From Massilia frigida (lineage in GTDB: Bacteria > Pseudomonadota > Gammaproteobacteria > Burkholderiales > Burkholderiaceae_D): DNA of 64,000 nt. Below the pieces are notes generated by a model, which saw nothing but the letters and a program-made list of their open reading frames with translations, was not told the DNA's origin and did no database searches. Each line of letters opens with the position of its first letter. Positions within the stretch are counted from its first letter, which is position 1. Positions 1 through 7,679 of this stretch are shown here, in pieces. The stretch covers positions 55,399 to 119,398 of the forward strand of contig NZ_WHJG01000024.1 in assembly GCF_011682175.1 (NCBI RefSeq). Reading direction: 5' to 3'. The translations under genes were made by a program, and so were the position numbers.

Positions 1-594
1 GGTGTCGCGCGGGTCTTGCACGCCGATCGACCAGGGGGCGCCGCTGGGCTGCGGCCCGATGATGCGCAGGTCTCCCCCCAGGTTGACGTAGCCGTAACGC
101 ACGCCGTTTGCCGCCAGCAGCGCCGCCGCGCGGTCGGCCGCGTATTCCTTGCCGAAGCCGCCGAAGTCGATTTCCATCCCCGCTTTGGCCAGGCGGATGG
201 CGCCATGCTCGCGCTCGACGTGCTGCCAGCCGACCAGCGGCAGCAACGCGTCGAGCGCCGCCTGCGCCGGCAGCTCGGGGCGGCGGAAGTCCCAGGCACG
301 CCGCAGCACGCCCGAGGTGATGTCGAACAGGCCGCCGCTGGTGGTGTGCAGCACGCAGGCGTAGTCCAGCAGGGCATTGGTCTCGTCGTCGCAGGCCACC
401 GGGTCGCGTCCGGCGGCATTGTTGATGCGGGCCACAATGCCGCTGGTGCGGTAGCGCGAATAGGTGTGCTCGATGCGCAGCACCTCGTCGATGGCCAGCT
501 GCGCCAGGCGAGCGCCATCGACGCCCGGCGCGAGCGCCAGGCGCAGCTCGCAGCGGCTGGCCATGGCCTCGAAGGGGAATGCCTGCACGTCCAT
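1..594 (-). CDS. apbE: FAD:protein FMN transferase (ApbE), 3' end outside window
   Basis: ApbE transfers FMN from FAD onto a Thr or Ser of extracytoplasmic proteins, using Mg2+. The visible 198 codons begin MDVQAFPFEAMASRCEL and show the family signatures: a YSRYRTSG segment, FDITSGVLRRAW, the G-x-x-K-E-Y-A-A-D-R-A nucleotide-binding stretch (FGGFGKEYAADRA), and VNLGGD. The C-terminal half is cut off by the window edge. The ATG shares one base with the TAA of the upstream DUF3570 gene (TAATG), so translation is coupled and it is the last visible gene of a six-gene minus-strand operon. No clear signal peptide is seen at this start. Family assignment is firm; the substrate is inferred to be the neighbouring DUF3570 protein. 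Confidence 0.9.
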   Translation of the reverse strand, partial: MDVQAFPFEAMASRCELRLALAPGVDGARLAQLAIDEVLRIEHTYSRYRTSGIVARINNAAGRDPVACDDETNALLDYACVLHTTSGGLFDITSGVLRRAWDFRRPELPAQAALDALLPLVGWQHVEREHGAIRLAKAGMEIDFGGFGKEYAADRAAALLAANGVRYGYVNLGGDLRIIGPQPSGAPWSIGVQDPRDT

Positions 595-1751
595 TACCAC
601 TGCCGCGTGAGGCCCAGCTGGATGCTGTGGGCGCGCAACGGCTCCAGTCCCGGGCTGCCTTTGTCGAACAGGCGCCAACTGCCGCGCTGCTGATAGGCTT
701 CCAGCTTGACGTCGACGATCCAGTCGCGGCCGAGCTGCTTGGCGACCTTGATCCCCAAGGTCACGGCGCCGAAACCCGACAGGCGCTGGTCGGCCGACGA
801 GTAGCCATCGGGGTTGCTGGCATAACCGGGCCGGAATGGCTCGCCCAGCACGCCGTCGTACACCGGATCGAAGTAAAAGCGCGCCGCGCGCTGCGAATAC
901 AGGCGCGCCGACGGGGTGACGATCCAGCCCTGGCCGACCGGCTGTACGTACTCGCCGCCGAAGGTATGGGCGCGGATGCCGTAGTTATCGGTGTAATAGC
1001 GGTAGTTGACGCGGCTGGTGCCGCCGGTGGCGGCGTGGTGATGGTTCCAGCGTCCCATCAGCGTGCTCTGGTTGCGCTGGCGCGGGCGGTTGTCGAACGC
1101 CTTGTACGGGTCCGAAAAATAGCCGTGGCCACGGTTGTGGGTCACGGTCAGCTGCGCCAGGTCGTTCGGTCCCATGACCTGCGTGACGCCGGCGAGGAAG
1201 TTCACGGTCTGGCGCGATTCGTCGCGCACGATGAAGTTCACCGGATTGATCGAATCGTCCGAGCCGCCCATGCCGAGCGACCAGGTGGTGTTCTTGTCGT
1301 CGCTTGACATGGTGCCGGTCACCGACAGGGCGCGCGAGTCGTAGTCATGCTCGGTCGAGTAGGCCGCGCCGACGGTCAGGCTGCCGCGCGAAAAATAGCG
1401 CGTGACGGCGGCATCGCCGGCCTTGCGGTCGTCGCTCATGCGCGAGGCGCCCGAGACGGCCGTGTGGTAGCGCGGCGACGCGCCGGAGACATCGTCGGCC
1501 GTCAGCGAACCGGCCACCGACCAGACGCCGGCCACCGGAGCGACCACGGAAATCGATGGCGCGCGCACGCGGATGCGGTCCATGCCGGACTGGTTCTCTT
1601 CGTAACTGAGCAGCTTGACGCTGATGGAGCCGTGCTCCGGCGGCGTTTCGGCGTGCACCAGGCCAGGCAGCATCAGCGCCGCCGCCAGGAGGGCGTGGCC
1701 AAGGGCCGCGGGTTGTGCGGGGGGCAGTGGGGTGGTCATGTGCTTGTTCAT
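594..1751 (-). CDS. DUF3570 outer-membrane beta-barrel protein with flavinylation-like motif
   Basis: This is a predicted outer-membrane or periplasmic beta-rich protein of about 385 residues. It has an N-terminal signal peptide ending near LVHAE, many alternating aromatic and polar strands, and a terminal aromatic residue (...LGLTRQW) typical of barrels. The family (DUF3570) is known from conserved clusters with DUF4266, ApbE and thioredoxins; its biochemical role is not established. At 1496..1476 it encodes D-D-V-S-G-A-S, which fits the ApbE acceptor consensus D-x-x-(S/T)-G-A-(S/T); a second V-S-G-A-S without the Asp follows 13 residues later. The frame also opens at 1766. I chose the ATG at 1751, just after the DUF4266 stop; an ATG at 1739 is an alternative with a longer spacing to the GAGGA. 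Confidence 0.85.
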   Translation of the reverse strand: MNKHMTTPLPPAQPAALGHALLAAALMLPGLVHAETPPEHGSISVKLLSYEENQSGMDRIRVRAPSISVVAPVAGVWSVAGSLTADDVSGASPRYHTAVSGASRMSDDRKAGDAAVTRYFSRGSLTVGAAYSTEHDYDSRALSVTGTMSSDDKNTTWSLGMGGSDDSINPVNFIVRDESRQTVNFLAGVTQVMGPNDLAQLTVTHNRGHGYFSDPYKAFDNRPRQRNQSTLMGRWNHHHAATGGTSRVNYRYYTDNYGIRAHTFGGEYVQPVGQGWIVTPSARLYSQRAARFYFDPVYDGVLGEPFRPGYASNPDGYSSADQRLSGFGAVTLGIKVAKQLGRDWIVDVKLEAYQQRGSWRLFDKGSPGLEPLRAHSIQLGLTRQW

Positions 1752-1756
1752 TCCTC

Positions 1757-1996
1757 TTAGTTGCAACCGCAGCCGCCGCCGCCGACACCGCTACCGCCGG
1801 ACGCCGCCTCGCGGCTCGTGTAAATATGTTCGTTGAAGCGCGTTTCGAGGCCGTCGCCTTCCATCAGCATTTCCGGCTTGGCCAGCGTGCCCTTTTCCCA
1901 GGCTTGCACCGGCGTGATGGCCGAGCAGCCGGTGGCGCCGGCGGCCAGCGCCGCCAGCGCGCCGAGGCGGCACAACATTACGCTCATCGTCTTCAT
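1757..1996 (-). CDS. DUF4266 small lipoprotein with Gly/Cys-rich tail
   Basis: A 79-residue protein with a signal sequence ending in a lipobox (A-A-G-A-T-G-C), so the mature protein is probably a lipoprotein of about 55 residues. The C-terminus GGSGVGGGGCGCN, with two Cys in a Gly run, is the hallmark of DUF4266. Its ATG overlaps the TGA of the thioredoxin gene (ATGA), so the two are translationally coupled, and it ends a few bases before DUF3570. The Cys pair could be a redox or metal site, or a substrate of the TlpA protein encoded just upstream; this is inference. Known family, unknown function. Confidence 0.88.
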   Translation of the reverse strand: MKTMSVMLCRLGALAALAAGATGCSAITPVQAWEKGTLAKPEMLMEGDGLETRFNEHIYTSREAASGGSGVGGGGCGCN

Positions 1997-2502
1997 TTTT
2001 TCGCTCCCAGTGCAGCCTTGATCTTGGTTTCCAGCTGGTCGCGGTCGGCGGCCTTGAAGCCGCTATGCTCGAACAGCACCTTGCCGTCCGCGCCAATGAG
2101 CACGCTGCTCGGCATGCCCTTGACGCCGTAGCTGCGCGGCGTGGCGCCGGCCGGATCGAAGCCGATCGCGAACCTGGCCGGGGTGGTGGCCAGGAAGCCG
2201 CGCGCGTCGTCCACCTTGGCGTCGACGTTGACGCCGACGATCTGCAGGCCTTGCGCGCCGTACTTGGCCTGCATCTCGTTCATCCACGGGAACGATTGGC
2301 GGCACGGGCCGCACCACGATGCCCAGAAGTCGAGGTAGACCACCTTGCCGGCGTATTTTTCGAGCTTGACCGCGCCATCCGGCCCCGCGAGGTCGAACGC
2401 CGGTGCGGGCTTGCCCGCATCCAGCGCACTTGCCGGCACCGCCAGCAGCGCCAGGACGAGGGACGCGGCCAGCGCGCGTGTATTGCGTTTGAAGTTGTTC
2501 AT
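1993..2502 (-). CDS. TlpA-family thiol-disulfide oxidoreductase, exported
   Basis: A 169-residue periplasmic thioredoxin-fold protein. Residues 1-26 form a signal peptide (ending PASA-LDAG). The redox motif W-C-G-P-C follows FWAS near residue 64, and the cis-Pro loop is seen in GMPSSVLI. TlpA/ResA proteins keep Cys pairs reduced, typically for c-type cytochrome maturation or in lipoproteins. Its neighbours include a CxxCH protein upstream and a Cys-tailed lipoprotein downstream, so both are plausible clients. The gene follows the cytochrome/ASH gene by 21 bases and overlaps the DUF4266 start by 4 bases. Confidence 0.92.
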   Translation of the reverse strand: MNNFKRNTRALAASLVLALLAVPASALDAGKPAPAFDLAGPDGAVKLEKYAGKVVYLDFWASWCGPCRQSFPWMNEMQAKYGAQGLQIVGVNVDAKVDDARGFLATTPARFAIGFDPAGATPRSYGVKGMPSSVLIGADGKVLFEHSGFKAADRDQLETKIKAALGAKK

Positions 2503-2523
2503 GCCAATTCCTAAAGTGATCGG

Positions 2524-4632
2524 TCAGGGCTGCGCCGGATTGCGCCGGCGCCAGAAGAGGACGGCTGCCGCCATCAGTGCCAGCAGGGCCAGCATCGGGT
2601 CGCTGCCGTCGCGTACGGACGAACAGCCACCGCCGCCCTGGTTTTGTGCCGGCGGCGCATTGGCCGCAGTAGCCGCAGCCTGGCCGGCCAGCGCGATGGT
2701 CCAGCTGCCGCCGCCATCTGCCTGGAGCACGACGCTGCCGTTGCTGGCGCCGGCGGCGGCCGGGGTGTAGCCGATCACCATGTCGCACGATGCACCCGGT
2801 TGCAGCGCAAACGGCAAGGCCGGGCAGCCGCTGGCACCAAGCACGCGCGCGAATGGCCCGCTGAAGTTCGCTGCCGACAGGTTGATGGCCGCGCTGCCCG
2901 CATTACTGAGCGTGAAGCGTTTGGATGCCGCGCTGGCGCCGAAGTCGAATGATTGCGGCGCCAGCGTGAGCGCCGGCGCGGCGGCGATAGCGGTGCCGGT
3001 ACCGGTGAGCGGCAGAGAAAACTGCGTGCCGCCGTCGGTGAGCAGCAGCAGGGTGGCGCTGCGCGCGCCCGGTGCGCCCGGCTTGAAGCTGGTCTCGATG
3101 GTGCAGCTGGCGGCGGGGCTGACGCTGCCGTTGACGGCGCACGAGCCGCCCAGGACGAAATCGGCGCCGTTGGTGCCATCGGCCACCAGGGTGGCGATCT
3201 TGAGCGCGGCGGTGCCGGGATTGCTCAATACCGTCGTGTGCGGCGCGGCGCTTTTGCCGACCTGGATTTGGCCGAAACCGATCGGGCCCGCGTCCGACAG
3301 GGTTGGCTTGGCGACGGCGGCGCTGGTGCCGGCGCCGCTGACGCCCACCTGCACGCTGCCGCCGTTGAAGCTGGCCACCAGCGTGGCCGTGACCGCGCCT
3401 TCGGCCGTGGGCGTGAACAGCAGCGGCACGCCGCAGCTGGCGCCAGGTGCCAGCGCCGCGCCGCAGTGGTTGCCCGGCGCCAGGCTGATGGCGGCGGACC
3501 CGTTGACGGCGAGCGAGGCGAATGTCACGGCCACGTTGCCGGTATTGGTCAGCGCGATGGTTTGCGTCGCGCCGGCCGCGCCGATGGCCTGGCTGCCGAA
3601 AGCGAGCACGCTTGGCGTGGCGCTTGCCGCCGCTGCCGCGCTGGCGCCGCTGCCGGCCAGGCCGATGGTGACGTTGCCGTTGGCGGCGTTCGACGCCAGG
3701 TTCAGGCTGGCCGCGAAGGCGCCAGTAGCTGTGGGCTGGGCGCGCACCGTCAAGGCGCAGGTGGCGCCGCTGGCGAGCGGCTTGCTGATCGCGCAGTCGC
3801 CGCCCAGCGTGAAGATGGCGCTGTTGGCGCCCGTCAGCGTGATGGCGCTGAAGGTGAGGGCGGTCTGGCCGCTGTTACTGACGGTGACGCTCTGTGGCGC
3901 GGACGCCACGTTGGTCACCAGCGCGCCGAAATTGAGGCTGGCGGCCGACACGCCGATGGTGGCCTGGGGCGATGCATTTCCGGTGCCGCTCAGGGCCACG
4001 CTGCTGCTGCCGCCGGTGCCGTTGTGGGCCACTGCCAGGCTGGCGTTGCGCACGCCGGCCACGCTTGGCTTGAAGCTGACCAGCACCGTGCAATCGGCGC
4101 CGGCGGCGAGCGCGCCGCCAGGGGCGCAGGTGCCGCCGGCGATGCTGAAATCGGCGGCGGCCGCGCCGGTCACGCCGATGGTGTCGATGTTCAGGGTGCC
4201 TGAGCCGGTGTTGGCCAGGGTGGCGCTCAGGGCGCTGCTGGCCTGTCCGAGCGCGGTGCCGCTGAAGGCCAGGCTGGCGGGGTTCAGGCTGGCCGCCGGC
4301 GCCGCGACGACGCCCGGATTGCCAATGAAGGCCGCCAGGTCGGCCAGGTCGACTGCGGTGAATTTACCGGCGTAGATATTACCCATGCCGCCCTTGTTGG
4401 CGGCAATCGCGGCGCTGATGGCGGCCGGATTATCGGCCGCGTTCAGGATCTTGCTGACGTTCGCCGCCGGTGAGGCGGTGTGGCAGCGGGCGCAGGCTGC
4501 GCCGCCGCTCGGGGGGCCGTTCAGGTACAGGCTTTTTCCGTGCAGGGCATCGGCCGCGTGGGCCTGGCCCATCGCCAGCAGCGCGCACAGCCCGGCGCCG
4601 AGGCCGGATTGGTTCAGTCGAAATCCCGTCAT
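2524..4632 (-). CDS. Cytochrome c / ASH-repeat protein with JDVT-CTERM-like sorting tail
   Basis: A 702-residue exported protein. After a signal peptide (to about residue 27) comes a short c-type cytochrome-like domain with haem motif C47-A-R-C-H51 and a Met-containing loop near residue 85. Residues 110-640 are about five choice-of-anchor D/ASH-type immunoglobulin-like repeats, each with a spaced Cys pair (for example ISKPLASGATCALTV). The tail, residues 666-702, is GGGGC-S-S, a D-P, a hydrophobic segment and RRR. That is the architecture of JDVT-CTERM and MYXO-CTERM tails, which are cut by dedicated CPBP-type glutamic proteases. Exactly such a protease is encoded 24 bases upstream. Probably displayed on the cell surface or held in the outer membrane; electron carriage by the haem domain is inferred. 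Confidence 0.82.
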   Translation of the reverse strand: MTGFRLNQSGLGAGLCALLAMGQAHAADALHGKSLYLNGPPSGGAACARCHTASPAANVSKILNAADNPAAISAAIAANKGGMGNIYAGKFTAVDLADLAAFIGNPGVVAAPAASLNPASLAFSGTALGQASSALSATLANTGSGTLNIDTIGVTGAAAADFSIAGGTCAPGGALAAGADCTVLVSFKPSVAGVRNASLAVAHNGTGGSSSVALSGTGNASPQATIGVSAASLNFGALVTNVASAPQSVTVSNSGQTALTFSAITLTGANSAIFTLGGDCAISKPLASGATCALTVRAQPTATGAFAASLNLASNAANGNVTIGLAGSGASAAAAASATPSVLAFGSQAIGAAGATQTIALTNTGNVAVTFASLAVNGSAAISLAPGNHCGAALAPGASCGVPLLFTPTAEGAVTATLVASFNGGSVQVGVSGAGTSAAVAKPTLSDAGPIGFGQIQVGKSAAPHTTVLSNPGTAALKIATLVADGTNGADFVLGGSCAVNGSVSPAASCTIETSFKPGAPGARSATLLLLTDGGTQFSLPLTGTGTAIAAAPALTLAPQSFDFGASAASKRFTLSNAGSAAINLSAANFSGPFARVLGASGCPALPFALQPGASCDMVIGYTPAAAGASNGSVVLQADGGGSWTIALAGQAAATAANAPPAQNQGGGGCSSVRDGSDPMLALLALMAAAVLFWRRRNPAQP

Positions 4633-4656
4633 TGCTACTCCTGGTTGATGTATTGA

Positions 4657-5010
4657 TTAATAGGTGCTGAAACTGCAAAAACTCAGTGCGAAACCGTTAC
4701 ACAGCGCGTGGACCAGGGCGCACAGCCGCCAGTCGCGCCAGCGGCGATAAACCAGTCCGAAGGCGAGGCCCGGCAACAACACCGCCGTCACCGCCTGCCA
4801 GCCCGAGGCCACATGCAGCAGGCTGAATGCGAGCGCCGGCACGCCCAGGACCAGCGCCGCGTGCAAGCGCCGCCGCATCAGCCATTCCTGCAGGCCGGCC
4901 CGCACGATCCATTCCTCCAGCAAGGGGGCGAGCAGCAACAGGCGCAACAGGCTGGCCGCCGAGTGATCGAGCAATTGGGGGCCGCACAGGGCGGGGAGGG
5001 CGAACAACAT
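4657..5010 (-). CDS. mrtJ: CPBP-family glutamic intramembrane protease, MrtJ-like (JDVT-CTERM system)
   Basis: A compact 117-residue membrane protein carrying the three CPBP/CAAX-protease motifs: E32-E33-x-x-x-R37 (LEEWIVR), F62-x-x-x-H66 (FSLLH) and H101-A-L-C-N105. Most of the remaining sequence is hydrophobic (three to four membrane segments). No earlier start is possible because an in-frame TGA lies ten codons upstream. Standalone CPBP proteases of this size next to a single GGGC-tailed protein are the MrtJ class of sorting enzymes, proposed to process C-terminal anchors. It is the first gene of the minus-strand operon, directly upstream of its presumed target. The substrate link is inferred from adjacency and the tail motif. 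Confidence 0.78.
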   Translation of the reverse strand: MLFALPALCGPQLLDHSAASLLRLLLLAPLLEEWIVRAGLQEWLMRRRLHAALVLGVPALAFSLLHVASGWQAVTAVLLPGLAFGLVYRRWRDWRLCALVHALCNGFALSFCSFSTY

Positions 5011-5203
5011 GCGGTCCTTGGTCGTCTTGTTGCTCGGTCAATACGCGCCCGCAGCCAAAAGGTTCAATGCTTTTTCAAAATATTTTGTAAAAATAGCCAC
5101 GTGTAGAATCGTTGCCTGGGTCGGAACACCACATTTTTTCTCGGCAGCATGAACCTTTTCGATGTGAGCAAGTATTCACCGCATAATTGGAGAAAATCGC
5201 AGG

Positions 5204-5800
5204 ATGCTTAGACAATGGAGAGCGCGTTTCGGGGGCGCGCCGGCGGCGCCGGCCGGCAGCGCCGAAACGGAGTTGATTGCCCTGATCGCGGGCGGGGACC
5301 GGGACGCCTTCCAGGCCCTGTACCGCATCTACTTCGGGCGGCTGGCGCGTTTCCTGGACCGGATGGTGCGCAACGCCGCCCTGATCGAGGAGATCGTCAA
5401 CGACACCATGCTGGTGGTGTGGCAGAAGGCGCATACCTTCGACCATAGCTGCAAGGTGTCGACCTGGGTGTTCGCCATCGCTTACCGGCAGGGGCTCAAG
5501 GCGGTCAACCAGCGCGACGAGCCGGTGGAATCGAATTTTGAGCTGGAAGCGGGCGACGCGCGCCAGGAACCGGAGCACGCCATCGCGCGCCAGCAGTTGC
5601 AGCAGGGGGTGGGCGAGGCGCTCAAGGCGCTGTCGCTCGAACAGCGGGTGGTCGTTACATTGACTTATTACCACGACATGGGCTACCAGGAAATCGCCGA
5701 GACGATGGGTTGCCCGGTCAATACCGTGAAGACGCGGATGTTTCATGCGCGGCAGCGCCTCAAGGTGCTGCTGTCCGCACATCAGGAAGAACTCTTATGA
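5204..5800 (+). CDS. ECF-type RNA polymerase sigma factor
   Basis: A 198-residue sigma-70 family protein with regions 2 and 4 only. Region 2 contains FQALYRIYFGRLARFLDRMV...VNDTMLVVWQKA. Region 4 contains LEQRVVVTLTYYHDMGYQEIAETMGCPVNTVKTRMFHARQRL, a clear helix-turn-helix. It would direct RNA polymerase to a small regulon. Its stop overlaps the start of a zinc-finger anti-sigma gene (ATGA), the usual arrangement for an ECF pair. It diverges from the mrtJ operon across a 193-base gap, so its own promoter, perhaps autoregulated, lies there. Confidence 0.95.
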   Translation: MLRQWRARFGGAPAAPAGSAETELIALIAGGDRDAFQALYRIYFGRLARFLDRMVRNAALIEEIVNDTMLVVWQKAHTFDHSCKVSTWVFAIAYRQGLKAVNQRDEPVESNFELEAGDARQEPEHAIARQQLQQGVGEALKALSLEQRVVVTLTYYHDMGYQEIAETMGCPVNTVKTRMFHARQRLKVLLSAHQEELL

Positions 5801-6435
5801 ACCTGAACCAAGAACCGACCAGCGCAGCGCACCAGGCGATGCGCGATTTGCTGCCGTGGTTCGTCAACGGCACCCTGGACCAAGCCGCGGCGGCCCAGGT
5901 CAGTGCGCACCTGCCGCACTGCGCCGAGTGCGCGGGCGAGGTCGAATGGCAGCGCCGCTTGCGCGCCGCCGCACCGGCCGAACCGTCCGGCCTCGATCCG
6001 GAACGGGCACTGGCGCGCCTGATGCCGCGCCTCGGCCTCCAGCAACGCGCGGCGCCGCCTTTTGCGGCGGGCCTGCGCGCCTGGCTTGGCGGCGGCTGGA
6101 TGCCGTGGGCGCTGGCGGGACAGGGCGCGCTGATTGCGGTGCTGGCCGTGCGGCTGGCCATGCCTGGCGCCGAAGGCGGCGCTTACCAGGCGCTGAGTAA
6201 TGGCGAGACGGCGCCGGCCGCTGCGATGGTGGTGATGTTCCATCCCGACGCCAGTCTGCGCGAGGTGCAGCGTATCCTGCAGGCCAGCGGCGCGCGCGTG
6301 GTCGACGGGCCGACTGTGACCGGCGCCTTCGTGCTGGGCGCGCCGCCGGAACGCCAGGCCGGCGCGCTGGCTGCGCTGCGGGCCGAACCGGCGGTGCAAC
6401 TGGCCGAAGCGCTCACGCCGAGGAGCGCGCCGTGA
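5797..6435 (+). CDS. Anti-sigma factor with zinc-finger (zf-HC2) domain
   Basis: A 212-residue membrane-anchored anti-sigma factor. The N-terminal anti-sigma domain carries the H-x3-C-x2-C zinc motif (HLPHCAECAGE, residues about 46-56) after LLPWFVNGTLD. One membrane segment follows near residues 108-127 (WALAGQGALIAVLAVRLAMP). The extracytoplasmic part contains VVMFHPDASLREVQRIL, a ferredoxin-like segment also found in inhibitor/propeptide-type domains. The start chosen is the ATG overlapping the sigma-factor stop; the open frame extends upstream inside the sigma gene without meaning. It likely holds the upstream sigma factor inactive until an envelope signal is received. Confidence 0.9.
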   Translation: MNLNQEPTSAAHQAMRDLLPWFVNGTLDQAAAAQVSAHLPHCAECAGEVEWQRRLRAAAPAEPSGLDPERALARLMPRLGLQQRAAPPFAAGLRAWLGGGWMPWALAGQGALIAVLAVRLAMPGAEGGAYQALSNGETAPAAAMVVMFHPDASLREVQRILQASGARVVDGPTVTGAFVLGAPPERQAGALAALRAEPAVQLAEALTPRSAP

Positions 6436-7658
6436 TGCGCTATCTGCTGGCGGCGGCGCTGCTGCTCATGTCGCTGGCCTGCCGCGCCGGCGGGCAGGAG
6501 GAGCCGGCGGCGGAGGCAAGCGCGCCGCGCCAGATCCTGGTGATGCTGCATTTGCCGGCGCCGCACTTCCGGCCCGACGCCTCGTACGGCGCCAACTACC
6601 GTGACGACGCCGGACGCCTGGCACGGCGCCGCGTTGCCGAGGCGCTGGCGCGCGAACATGGCCTGACCATCCTCGAAGGCTGGGCCATGCCGGCCCTGAA
6701 CGTGGACTGCTACCGCATGGCCGAACCGCCCGGCGCCGAGCCGGGCAAGATCGTCGAGGTGCTCTCGCGCGACGCCCGGGTCGACTGGGCGCAAGCGATC
6801 AATACCTTTTCGGCCCAGGCCAGCGACCCGCTGTACCCGGTGCAGCCGGCCGCGCGGCAATGGCAGCTGGGCGAAGTGCGCAAGGCCGCCACCGGGCGCA
6901 AGGTGCTGGTGGCAGTGATCGACAGCGGCGTCGAAGCCGACCACCCGGACCTGGCCGGGCAGCTCGCCTTCCAGGAAAACTTCGTCGATGGCCAGCCGTA
7001 TGCGGCCGAAACGCACGGCACCGGCGTGGCGGGGGTGATCGCGGCGCTGGCCGGCAACGGGGTTGGGATCGAAGGCGTGGCGCCGGACGCGCGCCTGATG
7101 GCGCTGCGCGCGTGCTGGCAGGTGGCAGGCGGCGCCACCCGCTGCAACAGCTTCACCCTGGCCAAGGCCCTCAACTTCGCGCTGATGCACGGGGCCCAGG
7201 TGATCAACCTGAGTTTGTCCGGCCCGGCCGACCGCCTGCTGCGCGAACTGATCGACGTGGCGTGCGCGCGCGGCGTGCGGGTGGTGGGGGCGGTCGATGC
7301 GGCCAGCGCCGATGGCGGTTTTCCGGCCTCGCACCCGGGCGTGTTCGCGGTGGCGGCCGACAGCCGCCGCCAACTGACGGCACAGGTGCTGATGGCGCCC
7401 GGACGCGACATCCCGACGGCGGCGCCGGGCGCGCGCTGGGGCATGGTGTCGGGGTCGTCCTATTCAGCGGCGCATATCTCTGGCATGATGGCCGTGCTGA
7501 GCGAGCTGCGTCCCGGGCTCACCTTGCCGCAGGTGCGATCGAGCATCGTGCTGCAGCCGGGCGGTATCAACCTTTGCGCCACCGTCACCCGCCTCACAGG
7601 AAAATGTACATGCGTTTGCGTCGAGGTCACGCCGCCCAAGATCGCCCGCCAGCCCTGA
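6435..7658 (+). CDS. S8 family (subtilisin-like) serine peptidase, exported
   Basis: A 407-residue subtilase with a short N-terminal signal sequence and propeptide-like region (to about 130). The catalytic triad is intact: D163 (VIDSG), H194 (THGTGVAG) and S342 (GSSYSAAH). The position that normally supplies the oxyanion-hole Asn (AAGN) reads G-A-V-D here, so Asp (residue 288) replaces Asn. The ATG shares one base with the anti-sigma stop (TGATG); a GTG three bases earlier is possible. Sitting directly after a sigma/anti-sigma pair, it is a good candidate for regulated proteolysis or for the response output. Specificity is unknown. Confidence 0.9.
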   Translation: MRYLLAAALLLMSLACRAGGQEEPAAEASAPRQILVMLHLPAPHFRPDASYGANYRDDAGRLARRRVAEALAREHGLTILEGWAMPALNVDCYRMAEPPGAEPGKIVEVLSRDARVDWAQAINTFSAQASDPLYPVQPAARQWQLGEVRKAATGRKVLVAVIDSGVEADHPDLAGQLAFQENFVDGQPYAAETHGTGVAGVIAALAGNGVGIEGVAPDARLMALRACWQVAGGATRCNSFTLAKALNFALMHGAQVINLSLSGPADRLLRELIDVACARGVRVVGAVDAASADGGFPASHPGVFAVAADSRRQLTAQVLMAPGRDIPTAAPGARWGMVSGSSYSAAHISGMMAVLSELRPGLTLPQVRSSIVLQPGGINLCATVTRLTGKCTCVCVEVTPPKIARQP

Positions 7659-7679
7659 ACCACGCCGCCGCGCGCGGGG

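Noticed and set aside
2780..4375. A 531-codon plus-strand frame opposite the ASH-repeat gene
   Set aside because: It is an antisense shadow of a GC-rich, Ala-rich gene; it has no RBS, domain or signal, while the opposite strand has clear domains.
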